Shown in pieces: positions 50,574 through 62,612 of a DNA stretch of 64,000 nucleotides (position 1 is its first letter; each line of letters starts with the position of its first letter). The position numbers were made by a program, and so were the translations under genes. The notes beneath the pieces are model-generated. The model did not search any database. It saw nothing but the letters and a program-made list of their open reading frames with translations, and had not been told where the DNA came from. This DNA comes from Diadophis punctatus similis (taxonomy: Eukaryota; Chordata; Lepidosauria; Squamata; Dipsadidae), in the NCBI GenBank assembly GCA_023053685.1, contig JALIGW010000005.1:37649480-37713479 (forward strand), read 5' to 3'.

Positions 50574-53500
50574 CTAAAAGGGGGGAAACAGAACAAGATC
50601 AATATAATTATTTTGCCTCTTTATTAGGTATGCATAGGATTAGGAATATGAATGGATAAGGAAGTTTAACACATCTAACAATCTGATGGTGGAGATATAC
50701 GGAGGAAGAAACTGTCCTTCCACAAAGTGTGGAAATATGAATACAATATGTTATGAGATCTGTTTTTGAAAGGAATGAGGATGTGATACAAAATACTGTA
50801 ACTATAGGTTGTGTGTCGTTCCCAATTTTCATAGTGATGTCTAGAGGCAATTTTACAGTAATTCCATTGTTAGCATGATTTAATCCACATAATGAAATCT
50901 TTGTCTATAAATCTAACCTGCCTGTTCCTGGCAAACATCTATTTGTTGTTACTAGATGCAATCAGGGCATATATTTTGCTGTCCCATCCATGCCCAAACA
51001 ACACCAAATATTTTTATATTTAATTCATCTTCATATAGTACTCCAAGTGTAAAAGAATTCTTTTCAAGCAGACTATTTACACTTTTAACAATTTAAAGAA
51101 TTAAATTCCTTAATTCGGTTTTCCAGAGAGCAGGTTAAACAAGAAATATTTTAGAAGTCTGCAGCTGCAGAAATTGGACAATGCAGTAATCATGGGGGAA
51201 GGGTGTAATTTAAATAAAATATAGCAACCTGTGAATCCACCAGTAAAGTTATAATGATAAAACAGAGATAATTCCAACATATGGTGGTTCTCTAATGTTT
51301 CTAAATGGAAACAGAATAAATATTTAATAACTTAAAATAAAGTTTAGTAATAATGCTTAAGCAGCATGGCATTGTTTCTTTGCTTAAGCACTTGTTTAAA
51401 TAAGGATTTTTACTATTATTGAAGCATCATTCAACAAAATATGATTAGTGGTTCCATGTTTATTTAATATAATATACCTGTATCCTTTTTTCACATCCTA
51501 TAATGGAAAATTTTAATGGGAGTGAGAGAAAAGACAGCATGTGCTAGGACATTTTAAAATGAAGGTTACAGATGTGGAGAAACAAAAAATATCTATCCCT
51601 TCTCTCCAGCACTCAAAAGAAAATGGGCAAGTAGAGATTTTATATGAAGAAAGACCAGCTATTGGTACTACAATACTATTACCTGTAGCTGAGTAAAGTT
51701 CCTTAGCTGAGCAAATAATTTCTTGCTGCACCATCAACTCTAGACATAAATCACACTTCCAGCTGATTCAATTTGTTATTGAAATTTAGAGGGGGGAAAG
51801 ATTCTGGACCAGAATTGATAGTCCAATTTGCTAAAACTGAAAATTTCCTCAAGATAATAATAATTTTTAGAGGAACATTTGCTATCTGAACAGAAGGTTG
51901 AATCTCTGAATGCTCCATCTTTTCTCTTGGAAAGAGAAAAACAAAACAAGATTTTTCCAGGTCTCATGGACAACCGTCCTATCAGAACCTCTAAGCATTA
52001 TTTTTGACATATCTTTCAGAACCAGCACCCGACCCAACCTACGGTCACTAGCCACAGTTATCCCTGTCTTCAAAAAGGGGGACCACAACCTACTTGAAAA
52101 TTATAGACCAATCTCCTTATGTTGCGCCACCTGCAGTCATGGAATCAATCATCAGCCAATCCATTACCCTCCACTTAGAGACAACAACCTACTATCTCAC
52201 AAACAATTTGGTTTCAGAAAAAAGTTATCCTGCAATCTACAACTTCTATATTGTAAAAACATATGGACTACAAAACTCGACCAGGGCAAAGCAATAGACT
52301 CAATCTACATAGACTTTTGTAAAGCCTTTGACTCCATAGTACATGACAAACTACTCCTAAAACTAAAATCTTATGGCATCTCTGGCCCCATACACAAATG
52401 AATAACTGCATTCCTGTCAAACAGACAAGTGGTCAAAATAGGATCAGCTCTATCAAACCCTGTACCTGTTAACAGCGGTGTTCCCCAAGGAAGCGTTTTA
52501 GGACCCACTCTCTTCATTCTTTACATAAATGACATTTGTGATAATATACAAAGCAACTGCGTCCTCTTCGCAGATGATGTAAAACTATTCAACACCACCG
52601 ACAATACTACAACCCTTCAAAAAGACCTTGACCTATCTGAATGGTCAAACAAGTGGCAACTACCAATCTCAAACAACAAATGCTCAGTTTTACACATTGG
52701 CAAAAATAATCAAAACACAAAATACAAACTTGATGATCATGACCTTGATGATGATCCTCACTCAGTAAAGGACCTTGGAGTACTCATATCTAACGATCTA
52801 AGTGCCAGAGCCCACTGCAACAACATAGCAAAGAAGGCATTAAGAGTGGTTAACCTAATCTTGCGTAGCTTCCTCTCTGGTAACATTGTACTCTTAACAA
52901 GAGCATACAAAACATTTGCTAGACCGATTCTTGAATACAGCTCATCTGTCTGGAACCCACACTATATATCAGACATTAACACAATTGAGAATGTCCAGAG
53001 ATACTTCACAAGAAGAGTATTACATTCCTCTGTTCAGAATACCTTATGAAACCAGACTTGAAATTTTGGGCCTAGAAAATTTAGAACTACGCCGCCTTCG
53101 ATCTGACCTAAGTGTAGCTACAAAATTATCTGCCACAATGTCCTACCTGTTAATGACTACTTCAGCTTCAACCGCAATAATACACGAGCTCACAATAGAT
53201 ACAAACTTAATATAAATCGCTCCAAACTTGATTGCAAAAAATTCGACTTCAACAACAGAGTGGTCAATGCCTGGAACACTTTACCTGACTCAGTAGTTTC
53301 TTCCCCAAACCCCCAAAACTTCAACCTCAGATTATCTACCATCGACCTCACCCCATTCCTAAAAGGTCGGTAAGGGGCGTGCATAAGCGCACAATCGTGC
53401 CTACCATTCCTGTCCTAATGTACCCATATATTCATACCTCTTTTACTCTTATTCATGCTTGTACTATTACATATATATATTCGATCATGTTTTACTGTTC

Positions 53501-53764
53501 ATACTTTGCTTATAATCATATATGCTTGACAAATAAACAAATACAAATACAAACTTCATTCAAGCGGACAGGCACCATAACAGAGAAGGGACACCTTCCT
53601 GCTAAATTGACCTCAGAACATACCAACACCACCAATCAAACTGTTTCTGCAAAATATGGAATCTCCTTCAGTATGGAAACATATGAGAAAATATTGCAAA
53701 GGCTGGCATATCAAGCCAATGTTTGTGTTAAAAACACAGAAAGTGGAAAGAAGCACCAACTCAC
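50574..53764 (-). other. NEURL1: NEURL1 intron (3.2 kb)
   Basis: Between the first two exons in the window, with GTGAG donor and TTTTAG acceptor. Half of it is a LINE in the opposite orientation; 50.6-51.9 kb has nothing recognisable. Confidence 0.92.
51940..53560 (+). pseudogene. LINE reverse transcriptase remnant (CR1/Jockey-group)
   Basis: The frame shows RT blocks in order: ATVIPVFKKGDHNLLENYRP, KQFGFRKKLS, IYIDFCKAFDSIVHDKLL, SGVPQGSVLGPTLFILYIND, VLFADDVKLF (FADD at 52567-52578) and VKDLGVLISNDL, then RPILEYSSSVWNP and NRVVNAWNTLPDSVV. Defects: a short frame excursion near 52130-52190, TGA at 52399-52401 replacing an expected Trp, and a frame change near 53045. The 3' end is TGACAAATAAACAAATACAA. 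The endonuclease part is missing. Clade is uncertain (CR1, L3 or Rex1-like). Confidence 0.88.
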
Positions 53765-54006
53765 CTTAAGTCTGATTTGCTCATAGATGACTATTGGCCT
53801 GTTGCTGAAGGTGATGGCGTTGCAGAAACTTGCCTGTCGCTTGACCACTTTCTGAGTGGTATCCATAATGATCTGTGACCCCTTGGTGCGAGGATGGAAA
53901 AGCAGTGGGCTGACTGAGAGAGTGCCACACTGTGAGGTGGGTAGACAATGCTTTTGCTTGTGGTGGCATCGATGAGAGGAAGCAGGAAAGGGCCCACCAA
54001 TGGAAT
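53765..54006 (-). CDS. NEURL1: NEURL1 coding exon (second coding exon; N-terminal part, start of NHR1)
   Basis: The exon begins after a pyrimidine-rich CCTCAG acceptor with two bases (AT) that complete an Asp codon, then reads [20 protein letters not shown] and ends YEQIRLK before GTGAG. It gives 80 full codons. Human NEURL1 has nearly the same stretch, including the basic Cys/His-rich [10 protein letters not shown] patch and the start of NHR1 at [13 protein letters not shown]. The first exon, which in human carries the initiator Met and an N-terminal myristoylation-type MGNN start, is not seen in the 10 kb upstream, so this CDS is partial. It lies only about 200 bp upstream (in the gene's sense) of a LINE remnant that ends near 53,560. 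Ordinary vertebrate codon use, no stops. Confidence 0.95.
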
Positions 54007-54612
54007 CTGAGGCAAGAATAAGGAGAGAGAGAGCTGATCTTTAAATCAAACAAAAAGGAACCACTATTGGTGAAAAACATTGAATGAAATAATTGCTTAG
54101 CTATGAGACTATTGCAACTTATAAAAAATGCAGTATAACATAAACTACAATATAATATAAATAACATAAATAACCACAATATAACCATACATATTTAAAC
54201 TAAGGGACTATACGGCATTCAAAACACTTTTGGTAGCTTGCAAAATGTTCTTTGGTGACAATTGCTTAATATCAGTAATTCAAAATAAATTCTGTAAAAT
54301 AAATTCTAGATGAAACTACATATACAAGGGAAAGAACAAGTTTATTGCATTTTCTGTATTTACTGTATTTGTCAGCAATTCGTCCCAGATTTTAACTAAA
54401 TCTGGAAATCTTTAGAAAATATATAAGAGTATATAATAAAAATACAAAGTACATTGATGATGTTACCTAGCTGGGTAGTGAAAAGTCTTCAGGTTAATAA
54501 CCAAGCTCAAAGAGCACTAAGGACTCCATAGTTCAATGAATGGATAGCATTTATGGCTTGCCATGAAAACCTGGAAATAACACTAGGATAACCAAATACA
54601 ATATGACATACA

Positions 54613-54710
54613 GGCAGTCCCTGGATTAAGAACACTCAATTTATGGACAACTCATACTTACCAATGGGCTGCCTATTACTTAAAATGGCAGATAGTTGAA
54701 TGTCAGTGTG
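54613..54710. mobile_element. Tigger-like transposon fragment
   Basis: ACAGGCAGTCCCTGGATTAA resembles the left end of the 4740-5091 family. The rest is lost. Confidence 0.45.
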
Positions 54711-55364
54711 CTCTGGCTCAAAATGTAAGCAGTGTTCTCTTTCCTTGAACCAACAAGTCTACTGAAGCTATGCAATGTTTTCATGGTGTGGTGCATGTGT
54801 TTTTAATATATAGCCTATTTTCAGTGATTTTCAGTGGTTCATAAAAACATTGCACATTGATCTGAATTGTGCACACAGTAATAAATTTTAGGTCAGGCAC
54901 TAAATACAGGAAATACCATGGCAAATCGATTTGAAAATAAATAGTATTGAACACTGATACCTAATATTTGTTTCCCTTTCCTGTCCAGTAGTATTGTGCA
55001 GATGAATAGAGATATGCTAAACCTTCAGTTTCCATTAGTGTAGAATGCTCGCTGAGTGTAAACATTGGAAACACCAGCCATGTAAAAGGAGAATCTAGTT
55101 GTGAATATTTAATGATCATCGTTTATTTCCGTGGTCTACAAATCAATGTGAATGTTGTTTGCTTTCCTTCAATAGGCCTCTCAAGTAGTGCAGATTTTTA
55201 AAAAAATCACTCTGTTGCTAAATATAAACTAACAGTTAATCTTTTGGAAGAAAGAAAGAAAAAATGCTGGTCATAGTATTTTGGGATCTAGTTCTGGAAT
55301 ATTTTTTAAAGTGCCAGTGTTCTCTTTTAGTTTAATTACATTGTAATAGAAAGCTTATCTCGGG

Positions 55365-55786
55365 CAGAGGTGGGTTCCTGCCGGAGCTGCCCTGTGCATA
55401 GCTCCGGTAGGGAGCGGCGGATTGCGCAACCGCTCCAGAGCCCACTCTGCCGGTCCATTGCGCGCGTTGCCATTTTTCCCTGTGATTCTGGGTCAATTTT
55501 GCTTTGGCGCATGTGTGGAAGCAAAATTGCGCCAAAATCTCACGAAAGGACATGTGTGCGAGAGAGATTTTGGTCAGATTTCACTTCTGCGCATGCGTGG
55601 AAGCAAAATCGCGCTGAAATCGCGCGCGCGTGTCCCCTCACAAGATTTCGGGACGATTTCACTTCCGCGCATGCACAGAAGCAAAATTGCGCGAGGGGTC
55701 GCGCGCGAGTAGTGAGCGTGCACCCCCCGAAACTTGGAGATGCGCGCACAGCGCACCGGCACCGGTAAGACATCAACCCGCCACTG
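55365..55786. mobile_element. hAT-like MITE, CCGGTT family, GC-rich subtype (422 bp)
   Basis: Ends CAGAGGTGGGTTCC and ATCAACCCGCCACTG. Flanks ATCTCGGG and ATCTTGGG agree at seven of eight bases. The interior repeats a phrase close to GCGCATGCGTGGAAGCAAAA about four times with varied spacers, each rich in CG. Confidence 0.9.
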
Positions 55787-57045
55787 ATCTTGGGCATATT
55801 TTCTATGCACATTGTTGTAACTTGGAAGCTATCCTATTAAATTTCAACAAGATTATAAATCAGAATTTGGTTCAGAGCTGGAAAAGGTGGAAGAAACCAG
55901 GAACAATAGGAAGATAGGGAATGATAAAGAACCTTAATAAGAATTCATACAGAAATACATAGCAATGGTACAGTGTATTAAATTCAAGGACAGCTATGAA
56001 TTCTACTGGTGACAGTGCATACCAAAAATAAATCATGAGGTCTTTTGGAAATTGCATTGAATGCTGGATAATTTGTTAAGGCACAAAAATAAATAATACA
56101 TTTATTAGTCTCAATTATTCTGATCTACTCACTAGTTCATAGCATGGTCCTTAACATGCTATTCAAAGATGAAGCAGAGTCCTGAAGCAGGAAAAATATA
56201 TGCATGCTTCTGCTAATCTATTCATGAAGAAAAATACCACAATAGGAATTACATTTATAAGTTTAAAAAAAACTGGAATCTTGAATTTCTCAGAAGAAAA
56301 GAAAGCAAAATGGCAATGTTTATATTTCTGAGAAAATGAACTCTTCCAGAAATTATTTCAATGTAAAATAATCTAACTTGAGATAAACTTAAAGAAGTAA
56401 TAAACAAGTCCCAAATGATAGAAGAGAACCAAGAAAGTTTTAAAGAGCAAGAAAACTTTCTTGCAAGGTTATTTATTTTCTATTTTAACGTATGTTCTAA
56501 GTTTCAATAAATCTTTTTTATTGCCCAAATCAAGGAAACAAGAAGAAACACACATTCTGGCAAAAACTGTTAAGATTTTAAAGCAAGGGGAACTAATATT
56601 TGGAGTACTTAATCCTCAAAATATTATGTCAAGCAATAAATAAATATAATACACCAGAGTGCTAGAAACTTTGAACAGACCACTAGAGCACAAGACAGGG
56701 AAAACTCTGTTGAGGGATACAGACTTGTACAGAACATACATATTTATATATTTTAATGTGTTTACAGTAGTTTAGAATAATAATGAAGAAAGATTACTAA
56801 GAACAAAAGCTTTTTAACTGATATTTGCATTCTGCTGAAAAATGAAGGACTAATATCTGTGATAAGAAGCTAAGAAACATTCTGAGAGACCTTGTTTCAT
56901 TCGCTTCTGGTGCCAGAATAAATGGTATTTGGTGGATCCAATACTGTTTCAGGGTGGAACAGTGGAAGAGAATGAATGTTTGGTTTATGTTTTTTTCAAG
57001 GCTAAGAACATAGCTGAGGGCGAAGATGTTTAGAACTCTCCAGAC

Positions 57046-57257
57046 CAGTGGTGAAATCCATTTTTTAACTACCGGTTCTGTGGCTTGGTGGGCATGGTGT
57101 GGCTTGGTGGGCGTGGCTTGGTGGGCGTGGCAAGGGAAGGATACTGCAAAATCTCTGGGGCCAGCCAGAGGTGGTATTTGCCGGTTCTCCGAATGACTCA
57201 AAATTTCCGCTACCGGTTCTCTAGAACCTGTCAGAACCTGCTGGATTTCACCCCTGC
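57046..57257. mobile_element. hAT-like MITE, CCGGTT family, GTGGGCGTGGC subtype
   Basis: Ends CAGTGGTGAAATCC and GGATTTCACCCCTG. Flanks CTCCAGAC and GTCCAGAC agree at seven of eight bases. The interior has ACTACCGGTTCTGTGGC and repeated GGTGGGCGTGGC. Confidence 0.88.
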
Positions 57258-57489
57258 GTCCAGACCCTTTCATTTTTTCATTCAAAACAACTAGTGCTGC
57301 TAAGAGCACGTCTCCTAGATTAAATGCTTCACCTGCCATGTCAAATTTTCCTTCTGAGGCTGCAACCCTTTTTTTATCTTGGAGAGGAAAATTAGAAAAT
57401 TATATAGTCTTCTGGATTCTCTTCACTGCCCCAGGAGATTGCTCAAAAATAGATACTTAATGGGGTGTGTTCTAGGTTTAACTGCAGAA

Positions 57490-57955
57490 TGAAAAATTAT
57501 TTTTATTTATTTATTTGCATTTCATCTTTAATAGTTTTAGAAGTAATTCAAGGCAGCAAACTTATCCAATGCACCTTCCTGCTACTATTTTCCCCACAAT
57601 ATTGTGGTGAGGTGAATTGGGCTGAGATACATATTAATAGAGTTGGAAGGGACCTTGTAGGTCATCTAGTCCAACCCCTGCTCAAGCAGGAGACCCTACA
57701 CCATTTCTGACAAATGGCAGTCCAATCTCTTCTTGAAAGTCTCAAGTGATGAAGTTCTACAACTTCAAAGGGCAAGCTGTTCCATTGATTGATTGTTCTC
57801 ACTGTCAGAAAGTTCCTCCTTATTTCTAGGTTGAATCTCTCCTTGATCAATTTCCATCCATTATTCCTTGTCTGGCCTTCAGGTGCTTTGGAGAATAGCT
57901 TGACTCAGGGTCTCCTGGTTTCTAACCTGGTGCCTTAACCACTAGACCAAATTAG
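57490..57955 (-). mobile_element. MIR-like tRNA SINE, split by CR1
   Basis: Read on the minus strand, the head GTGGTTAAGGCACCAGGTTA (57940-57915) and the body near 57600-57640 are separated by a CR1 end. The full-length relative at 58940-59165 shows which part is missing. Confidence 0.55.
57641..57900 (-). mobile_element. CR1 LINE 3' end
   Basis: The minus-strand frame reads NLEIRRNFLTVRTINQWNSL, PFEVVELHHLRLS and RDWTAICQKWCRV, the end of CR1 ORF2, and the 3' end complements GTTGGAAGGGACCTTGTAGG. Only the last 260 bp are present, as is common for CR1. Confidence 0.85.
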
Positions 57956-57970
57956 CTCTCTATTTTAAAA

Positions 57971-58937
57971 TACTGTATTTTTTGCACTATAAGACGCTTC
58001 GGACCATAAAATGCACCTAGCTTTTGGGGAGAAAAACAAGAAAAAAAATCTGCCTCTGCCGCCCAGCAATTTGCCTCCTTGCAGCAAACAGCAAACAGCC
58101 TGGTCAGCTTCAGCACAGCCTGATTTACCACAAGCAACTGATTGGTGGTTGGATCGGCCTCTCGGAATACTGCCGATCAGCTGTTCCAGGCTGCGGGGAT
58201 TGCCGCCGTCACTGCCTATTGCCGCCTCCACATGCCCCATTTTCGGTCTCCGCGTGCCCCATTTTTGGCTTCCATGTGGAGGCAGCATGGGCGGCGACGG
58301 CGACGATGGGTGGCAATGATCTCTGCACTCTGAACAGCTGATCAGCGGTATTCCGGGAGGCCGATCCAACCACCAATCAGCTGCTCATGCTAAATCAGGC
58401 TGTGCTGAAGCTGACCAGGCTGTTTGCTGCAAGGAGGCAAATTGCTGGGAGGCAGAGGCTGAAGGATAGGAGCCAGCGGTAGAGGTGGGTTCCTCCCGGT
58501 TCAGACCAGTTCGCCTGAACTGGTAGCAACCCACTTGGTGATGTCACGATGATGTCACAGAACCAGTTCGATCGGTGCTGGTCTGTGGGTGCCGGCATCT
58601 CTGTTTTAAAAAAAATTGGAATTATTTTTTTCTGGGTTTTTTTTTCTTCTGCGCATGCACAGAAGCTGAGTTTCTGGCACTGCACATGCATCGCCATCTT
58701 GTTTTTGTCTTTTAAAAAAAATTGGATTTTTTTGTACTGCACATGTGCGCATGTGCTTTGCGCATGAGTCACGGCCACACGGCGCAGAAGGAAGCGAGCC
58801 GGCAGCAAGGTAAGTTAGAACCCACCCCTGGCCGGCGGGTGTGCAGGGCTTCGGCAACATTTGCTCTATAAGACACACAGACATTTCCACCCACTTTGGG
58901 GGAGGGGAAGTGAGTCTTATAGACCGAAAAATATGGA
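57971..58937. mobile_element. Palindromic DNA transposon with nested hAT element
   Basis: Termini are TACTGTATTTTTTGCACTAT and the complement of CTTATAGACCGAAAAATATG. Inside, 58040-58190 and 58330-58470 are inverted copies: CAGCAATTTGCCTCCTTGCA faces its complement, as does GGTTGGATCGGCCTC. A hAT MITE is nested at 58480-58830. The superfamily is not certain from the ends. Confidence 0.75.
58480..58830. mobile_element. hAT-like MITE, CCGGTT family, nested
   Basis: Ends TAGAGGTGGGTTCC and AGAACCCACCCCTG. Flanks GCCAGCGG and GCCGGCGG agree at seven of eight bases. Its host is the palindromic transposon at 57971-58937, so it is the younger insertion. Confidence 0.85.
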
Positions 58938-58939
58938 AT

Positions 58940-59165
58940 TATAATAATTATTTATTTATAATTTTAATATATGACCCTCTAACAAAAGTATCTATTATTA
59001 AAGTGGATCTTTTTAACGGAAGACTAAGAATTCATGCAATATTTGGGCAGAAGAGGAGAATGACTGGCCCAAGGTCACCCTGCTGGTTTTCATGGCTAAA
59101 GTGGGACTAGAACTCACAGTCTCCTAGTTTTTCGTCTGGTGCCTTAACCACTACACCAAACGGTC
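58940..59165 (-). mobile_element. MIR-like tRNA SINE
   Basis: On the minus strand the head is GTAGTGGTTAAGGCACCAGA with a B-box-like GTGAGTTCTAGTCCC, then GGTGACCTTGGGCCAGTCA and an AT-rich tail. Matches the split copy at 57490-57955 and the plus-strand copy at about 60195. Confidence 0.7.
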
Positions 59166-59667
59166 TCTTTATGGTGGGTGTTCTGATTTTCCGATCCAGA
59201 AAACATGTCCAACCTTTCCAATATTCCTTTTGCAAAATCAGTTTTTAAAAACTGACAAGTTAAAATGGAGTCATTTTGAAAACAATTTAGTTTATATACA
59301 GTGAGATTAATACAATTATAGTACCATCAGCTAGCATAATTATTTAATTCATGAATTCCTAAACAGAGAAATGACATTTAAAGGACAAAACATAGCATGC
59401 AAACTTATGCCTGAAAATGGTGAAAGCAAGAGTGCTTTGCAACAATATGCCAAGATACAAGATGAGCTAACCATGTCTTTCCCTATTTTGGTTTATTCTT
59501 GGTTTTGCTCTTTTTTTTTTGTGCTTTATATATGTTGCTTACCCCCAAAGAAAGTAGCAAGAGAAATATATATGTATGAATTAGCATTCTCTTTAGGTAA
59601 TTAAGAAGCAGAGTTATTTTTACCATTCTCTTCTTGGATTAATCTGAAGCAGTACCAACATAACTTG

Positions 59668-59708
59668 TCTTGGCGAGATGGGTGGCATAGAAACTTAATA
59701 ATAAATGA
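59668..59708 (+). mobile_element. Short L2-like 3' tail
   Basis: GATGGGTGGCATAGAAACTTAATAATAA resembles the end of the L2-like copies, here about 40 bp only. Confidence 0.4.
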
Positions 59709-60194
59709 ATGTTGCTTTCATTTTAAAAATCATTTCTCCCGCAAAGCAGATAGTAGGTTAGGATCCACTAATAAATTTTAAGTAAATGTAGATTGTAGAA
59801 TTAGAATATTTCTACATTTATTATTTATTAATTATTCTATTATTATTAGAATAAATTAGCAAAAGTTTCTGATTTTGAATTTACCAATATCAGCACAAAA
59901 AGAGTATCCCAATCGTATGCACAGTACCTTAAATTATCCTGTTAAAATGAATGAAGCCTGATATAACAAGGAATGAAATTTTGTTAAGAAGAGCTAAAAC
60001 TTCTAGTCAGTTCTGAAATTAAATACAAATACAATTGATGTCTCCTGTTTTGTACCAAGCTGTGGTTAATGGATCTTCAAGTTCCGCTTTAAAAAAACAA
60101 TACCGCAGCATAAATTTTATCCTGTTTGAGAAAGGGTTGATTAGTGAATAGAGAATGAGAATTCCTGTTATGCGTCAGTAAAACTTAAAAGTAA

Positions 60195-60430
60195 GCACTT
60201 TGATGTAGTGGCTAAGGCACCAGGCTAGAAATGGGAAGACCCTGATTTCTGCCTTAGGCACGTAGCCAGCTGGCTGACCTTGGGCCAGTCACTTTCTCTC
60301 GGCCTTAGGAAGGAAGCAATGACAAACCACTTCTGAAAGATCTTGTCAATAAAACGTAGAGTTTTATTGTCCAGGCAGTCTCCAGGAGTTACAAACTGTC
60401 TTGAAAGCACCAAAATAAAATAAAATAAAT
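60195..60430 (+). mobile_element. MIR-like tRNA SINE
   Basis: GTAGTGGCTAAGGCACCAGG, then GCTGACCTTGGGCCAGTCAC, TGACAAACCACTTCTGAAAG and CCAGGCAGTCTCCAGGAGTT in order, with a tail of AAATA units. Confidence 0.65.
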
Positions 60431-60817
60431 GCACAACAAATCAAGTATTTTGTAGTAAAGCTAGTCAACAGGATAGAAGACTTTTGCAGGATTTGCACAA
60501 TAAGTATGCATTTTGAATAAAAACAAATAAATAGGATTTGCCTGATTATTTCTGAAAGAAAACAAAAAAAAACAAGATGAGATCCCAAAAAATAATGCTA
60601 ACTAGGATAGTTAGTGTAAAATGCACCACTTTCCAAACAACGTACAGGTTTTGTTTCTCCGGAGTTGCTAGATTAGCCTTTATTTGAATTTGCAAAAGGG
60701 CACACCCGATAATATGGTTTGTTTCCTGAAAACAAAACCCAACCACAACAAACACTGAAATAATTAATATGACAGTTTTCACAACAAATATCATATGGAC
60801 TTGGGAAGGGAAGCTGT

Positions 60818-60868
60818 CAGCGGTGGGTTGCTCCTGGTTCGGCCCGGTTCTAACTGGGTTTTGTCTCT
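60818..60868. mobile_element. Left-end fragment of a CCGGTT-family hAT element
   Basis: CAGCGGTGGGTTGCTCCTGG and GGCCCGGTTCTAACTGG match family left ends; no right end follows. Confidence 0.6.
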
Positions 60869-60964
60869 TTCTTCAGCTTATAGATAGCCTTCAGCCTTTC
60901 CAATCCCGATGTTTTCAAGATTTTGGACTACCATTCCCTCTGCCTGCAAATTGTTGAAGTTATC

Positions 60965-61349
60965 CAGGTAATCTTCGATTTATGATCACAACTGAGCCCA
61001 AAATTTCGGTTGCTAAGTGAGACCATTGTTAAATGAGCTTTGCCCAATTTCTCACCACAGTTGTTAAGTGAATCACTGCAGATGCTAAGTTAGTAACACG
61101 GTTGTAAAGTGAATCTGGCTTCCCCGTTGATTTTGCTTGTCAGAAGGTTGCAAAAGGTGATTACATGACTCCAGGACACTGCAACCGTCATAAATATGAG
61201 TCAGTTGCCCAGTGTCTGAATTTTGATCACGTGACCATGGGGATGCTGCAATGGTCATCATAACTATGAAAAATGGTCAAAAGTCACATTTTTCAGTGTC
61301 ATTGTAACTTTGGACACTAAAAAAACTATTGTAAGTCCAGGATTACCTG
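60965..61349. mobile_element. Tigger/mariner-like non-autonomous transposon, full length
   Basis: CAGGTAATCTTCGATTTATG pairs with the complement of TAAGTCCAGGATTACCTG. The body matches 4740-5091 with GTTGTTAAGTGAATCACTGC and GATCACGTGACCATGGGGAT. A TA follows on the right; on the left it has been altered. Confidence 0.8.
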
Positions 61350-62232
61350 TAATTCATACATTTGTAGTGAATCTCATAAGGGATATTTGTAGTAGAGCAA
61401 ATTCATCTGGTAGAAGAGGAAGAGGAGTGGTGAGATTGGTTATTTCTATGGGTTCATCTGATGTGGATTTATTAGGGCAGAGCTATTGTTAGAAGCATCC
61501 ATTTCAGATGGCAGACAGAGGCAGGGAAAGGCTCTGTTCAACTTTTGTCCCCAAGAAGCCTGCTGTCATTCCTTTAGAAGTGTTGAAATAAAACTGAATT
61601 CAACCAGTACCAACTTTTCAATTATTTCCACAACTTATAGGCACAGTAAAACAACTTGCAAAACATTTTTCCCCATAAATTCTATTACCGGTATGAATGT
61701 ATGCCAGTTCATCTCTTTTGTCAAGAAAGTAAAGGATAAACTTAGGGATAGTGGCAGGTGGTTGTTGGTTTTTTTTTTGTTTGTTTGTTTTTTTGCATAT
61801 GTAGATTGTGAGAGGATAGTTTAATTATTATGCTGGAGTATCAGACCAGTTTGGAGAAGATGAAGAATCATTATTGGGCTGATAAAAAGGCTAAGTGCAG
61901 TTCTTTTTAAGAATGGGAAGAACGTGTTGCTAGAAAACTGAAAGCATATGAGCTTGTCTAGTTTTGGTGAAAATGCTATTGTGCCTTTTTTTTCAGTCTC
62001 TGAGGGAGTCTTTGGGAAAAAGGAGGAAGTGTTGAATGACAATTTTAAAAATTACCCTAAATGTTAGATTGGAAGCAGACTATTCTTTAACACATCTGTC
62101 AGGTAAGCTCCAAAGTACAGATGTGATATTGATTAATCTTACTTGAAAACGTAATGCTGTTCAACTCAAGGGAACATCAGAAATTTTTAATTTGGCAAGT
62201 TCATTACATCATGATAGATTGATAGATCATAG

Positions 62233-62445
62233 ATGAGCCCTGGTAGCATAGTGGTTAAAGTGCAGTATTGTAGGCAAACTCTGCCCACAACTTGGAGTTT
62301 GATTCTGACAGGACTCAACCTTCCAAGGTTAATAAAATGAGGATCCAGATTGTTGAGGGCAATATGAAAATAATTCTTACATTGTAAACTACCCAGACAA
62401 TGCTGGAAAGCACTATGGGACAGTATATAAGCCTAAATGCTACTG
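62233..62445 (+). mobile_element. tRNA-derived squamate SINE, diverged copy
   Basis: GAGCCCTGGTAGCATAGTGG and GGAGTTTGATTCTGAC keep the A and B boxes; AAAATGAGGATCCAGATTG and ACAGTATATAAGCCTAAATG follow the copy at 24745-24998. Its tail runs into a GT microsatellite. Confidence 0.75.
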
Positions 62446-62504
<59 letters not shown>

Positions 62505-62612
62505 TGTGTCTGTGTCTCTGTGTCTCTCTGTGTCTCTCTGTGTGTGTGTGAGAGAGAGAGAGAGACAGAAAGAGACAGACAGACACAGACACACAGACAC
62601 ACAGACACACAG
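62446..62612 (+). repeat. (GT)n / GTCT / (GA)n / CAGA compound microsatellite
   Basis: About 28 GT units, then GTCTCT variants, a GA run and CAGACA units. It starts at the 3' end of a SINE. Confidence 0.95.

Noticed and set aside
53379..53786. 135-residue plus-strand frame overlapping NEURL1 exon edge
   Set aside because: It crosses the LINE tail and runs antisense to the NEURL1 exon; a shadow frame.
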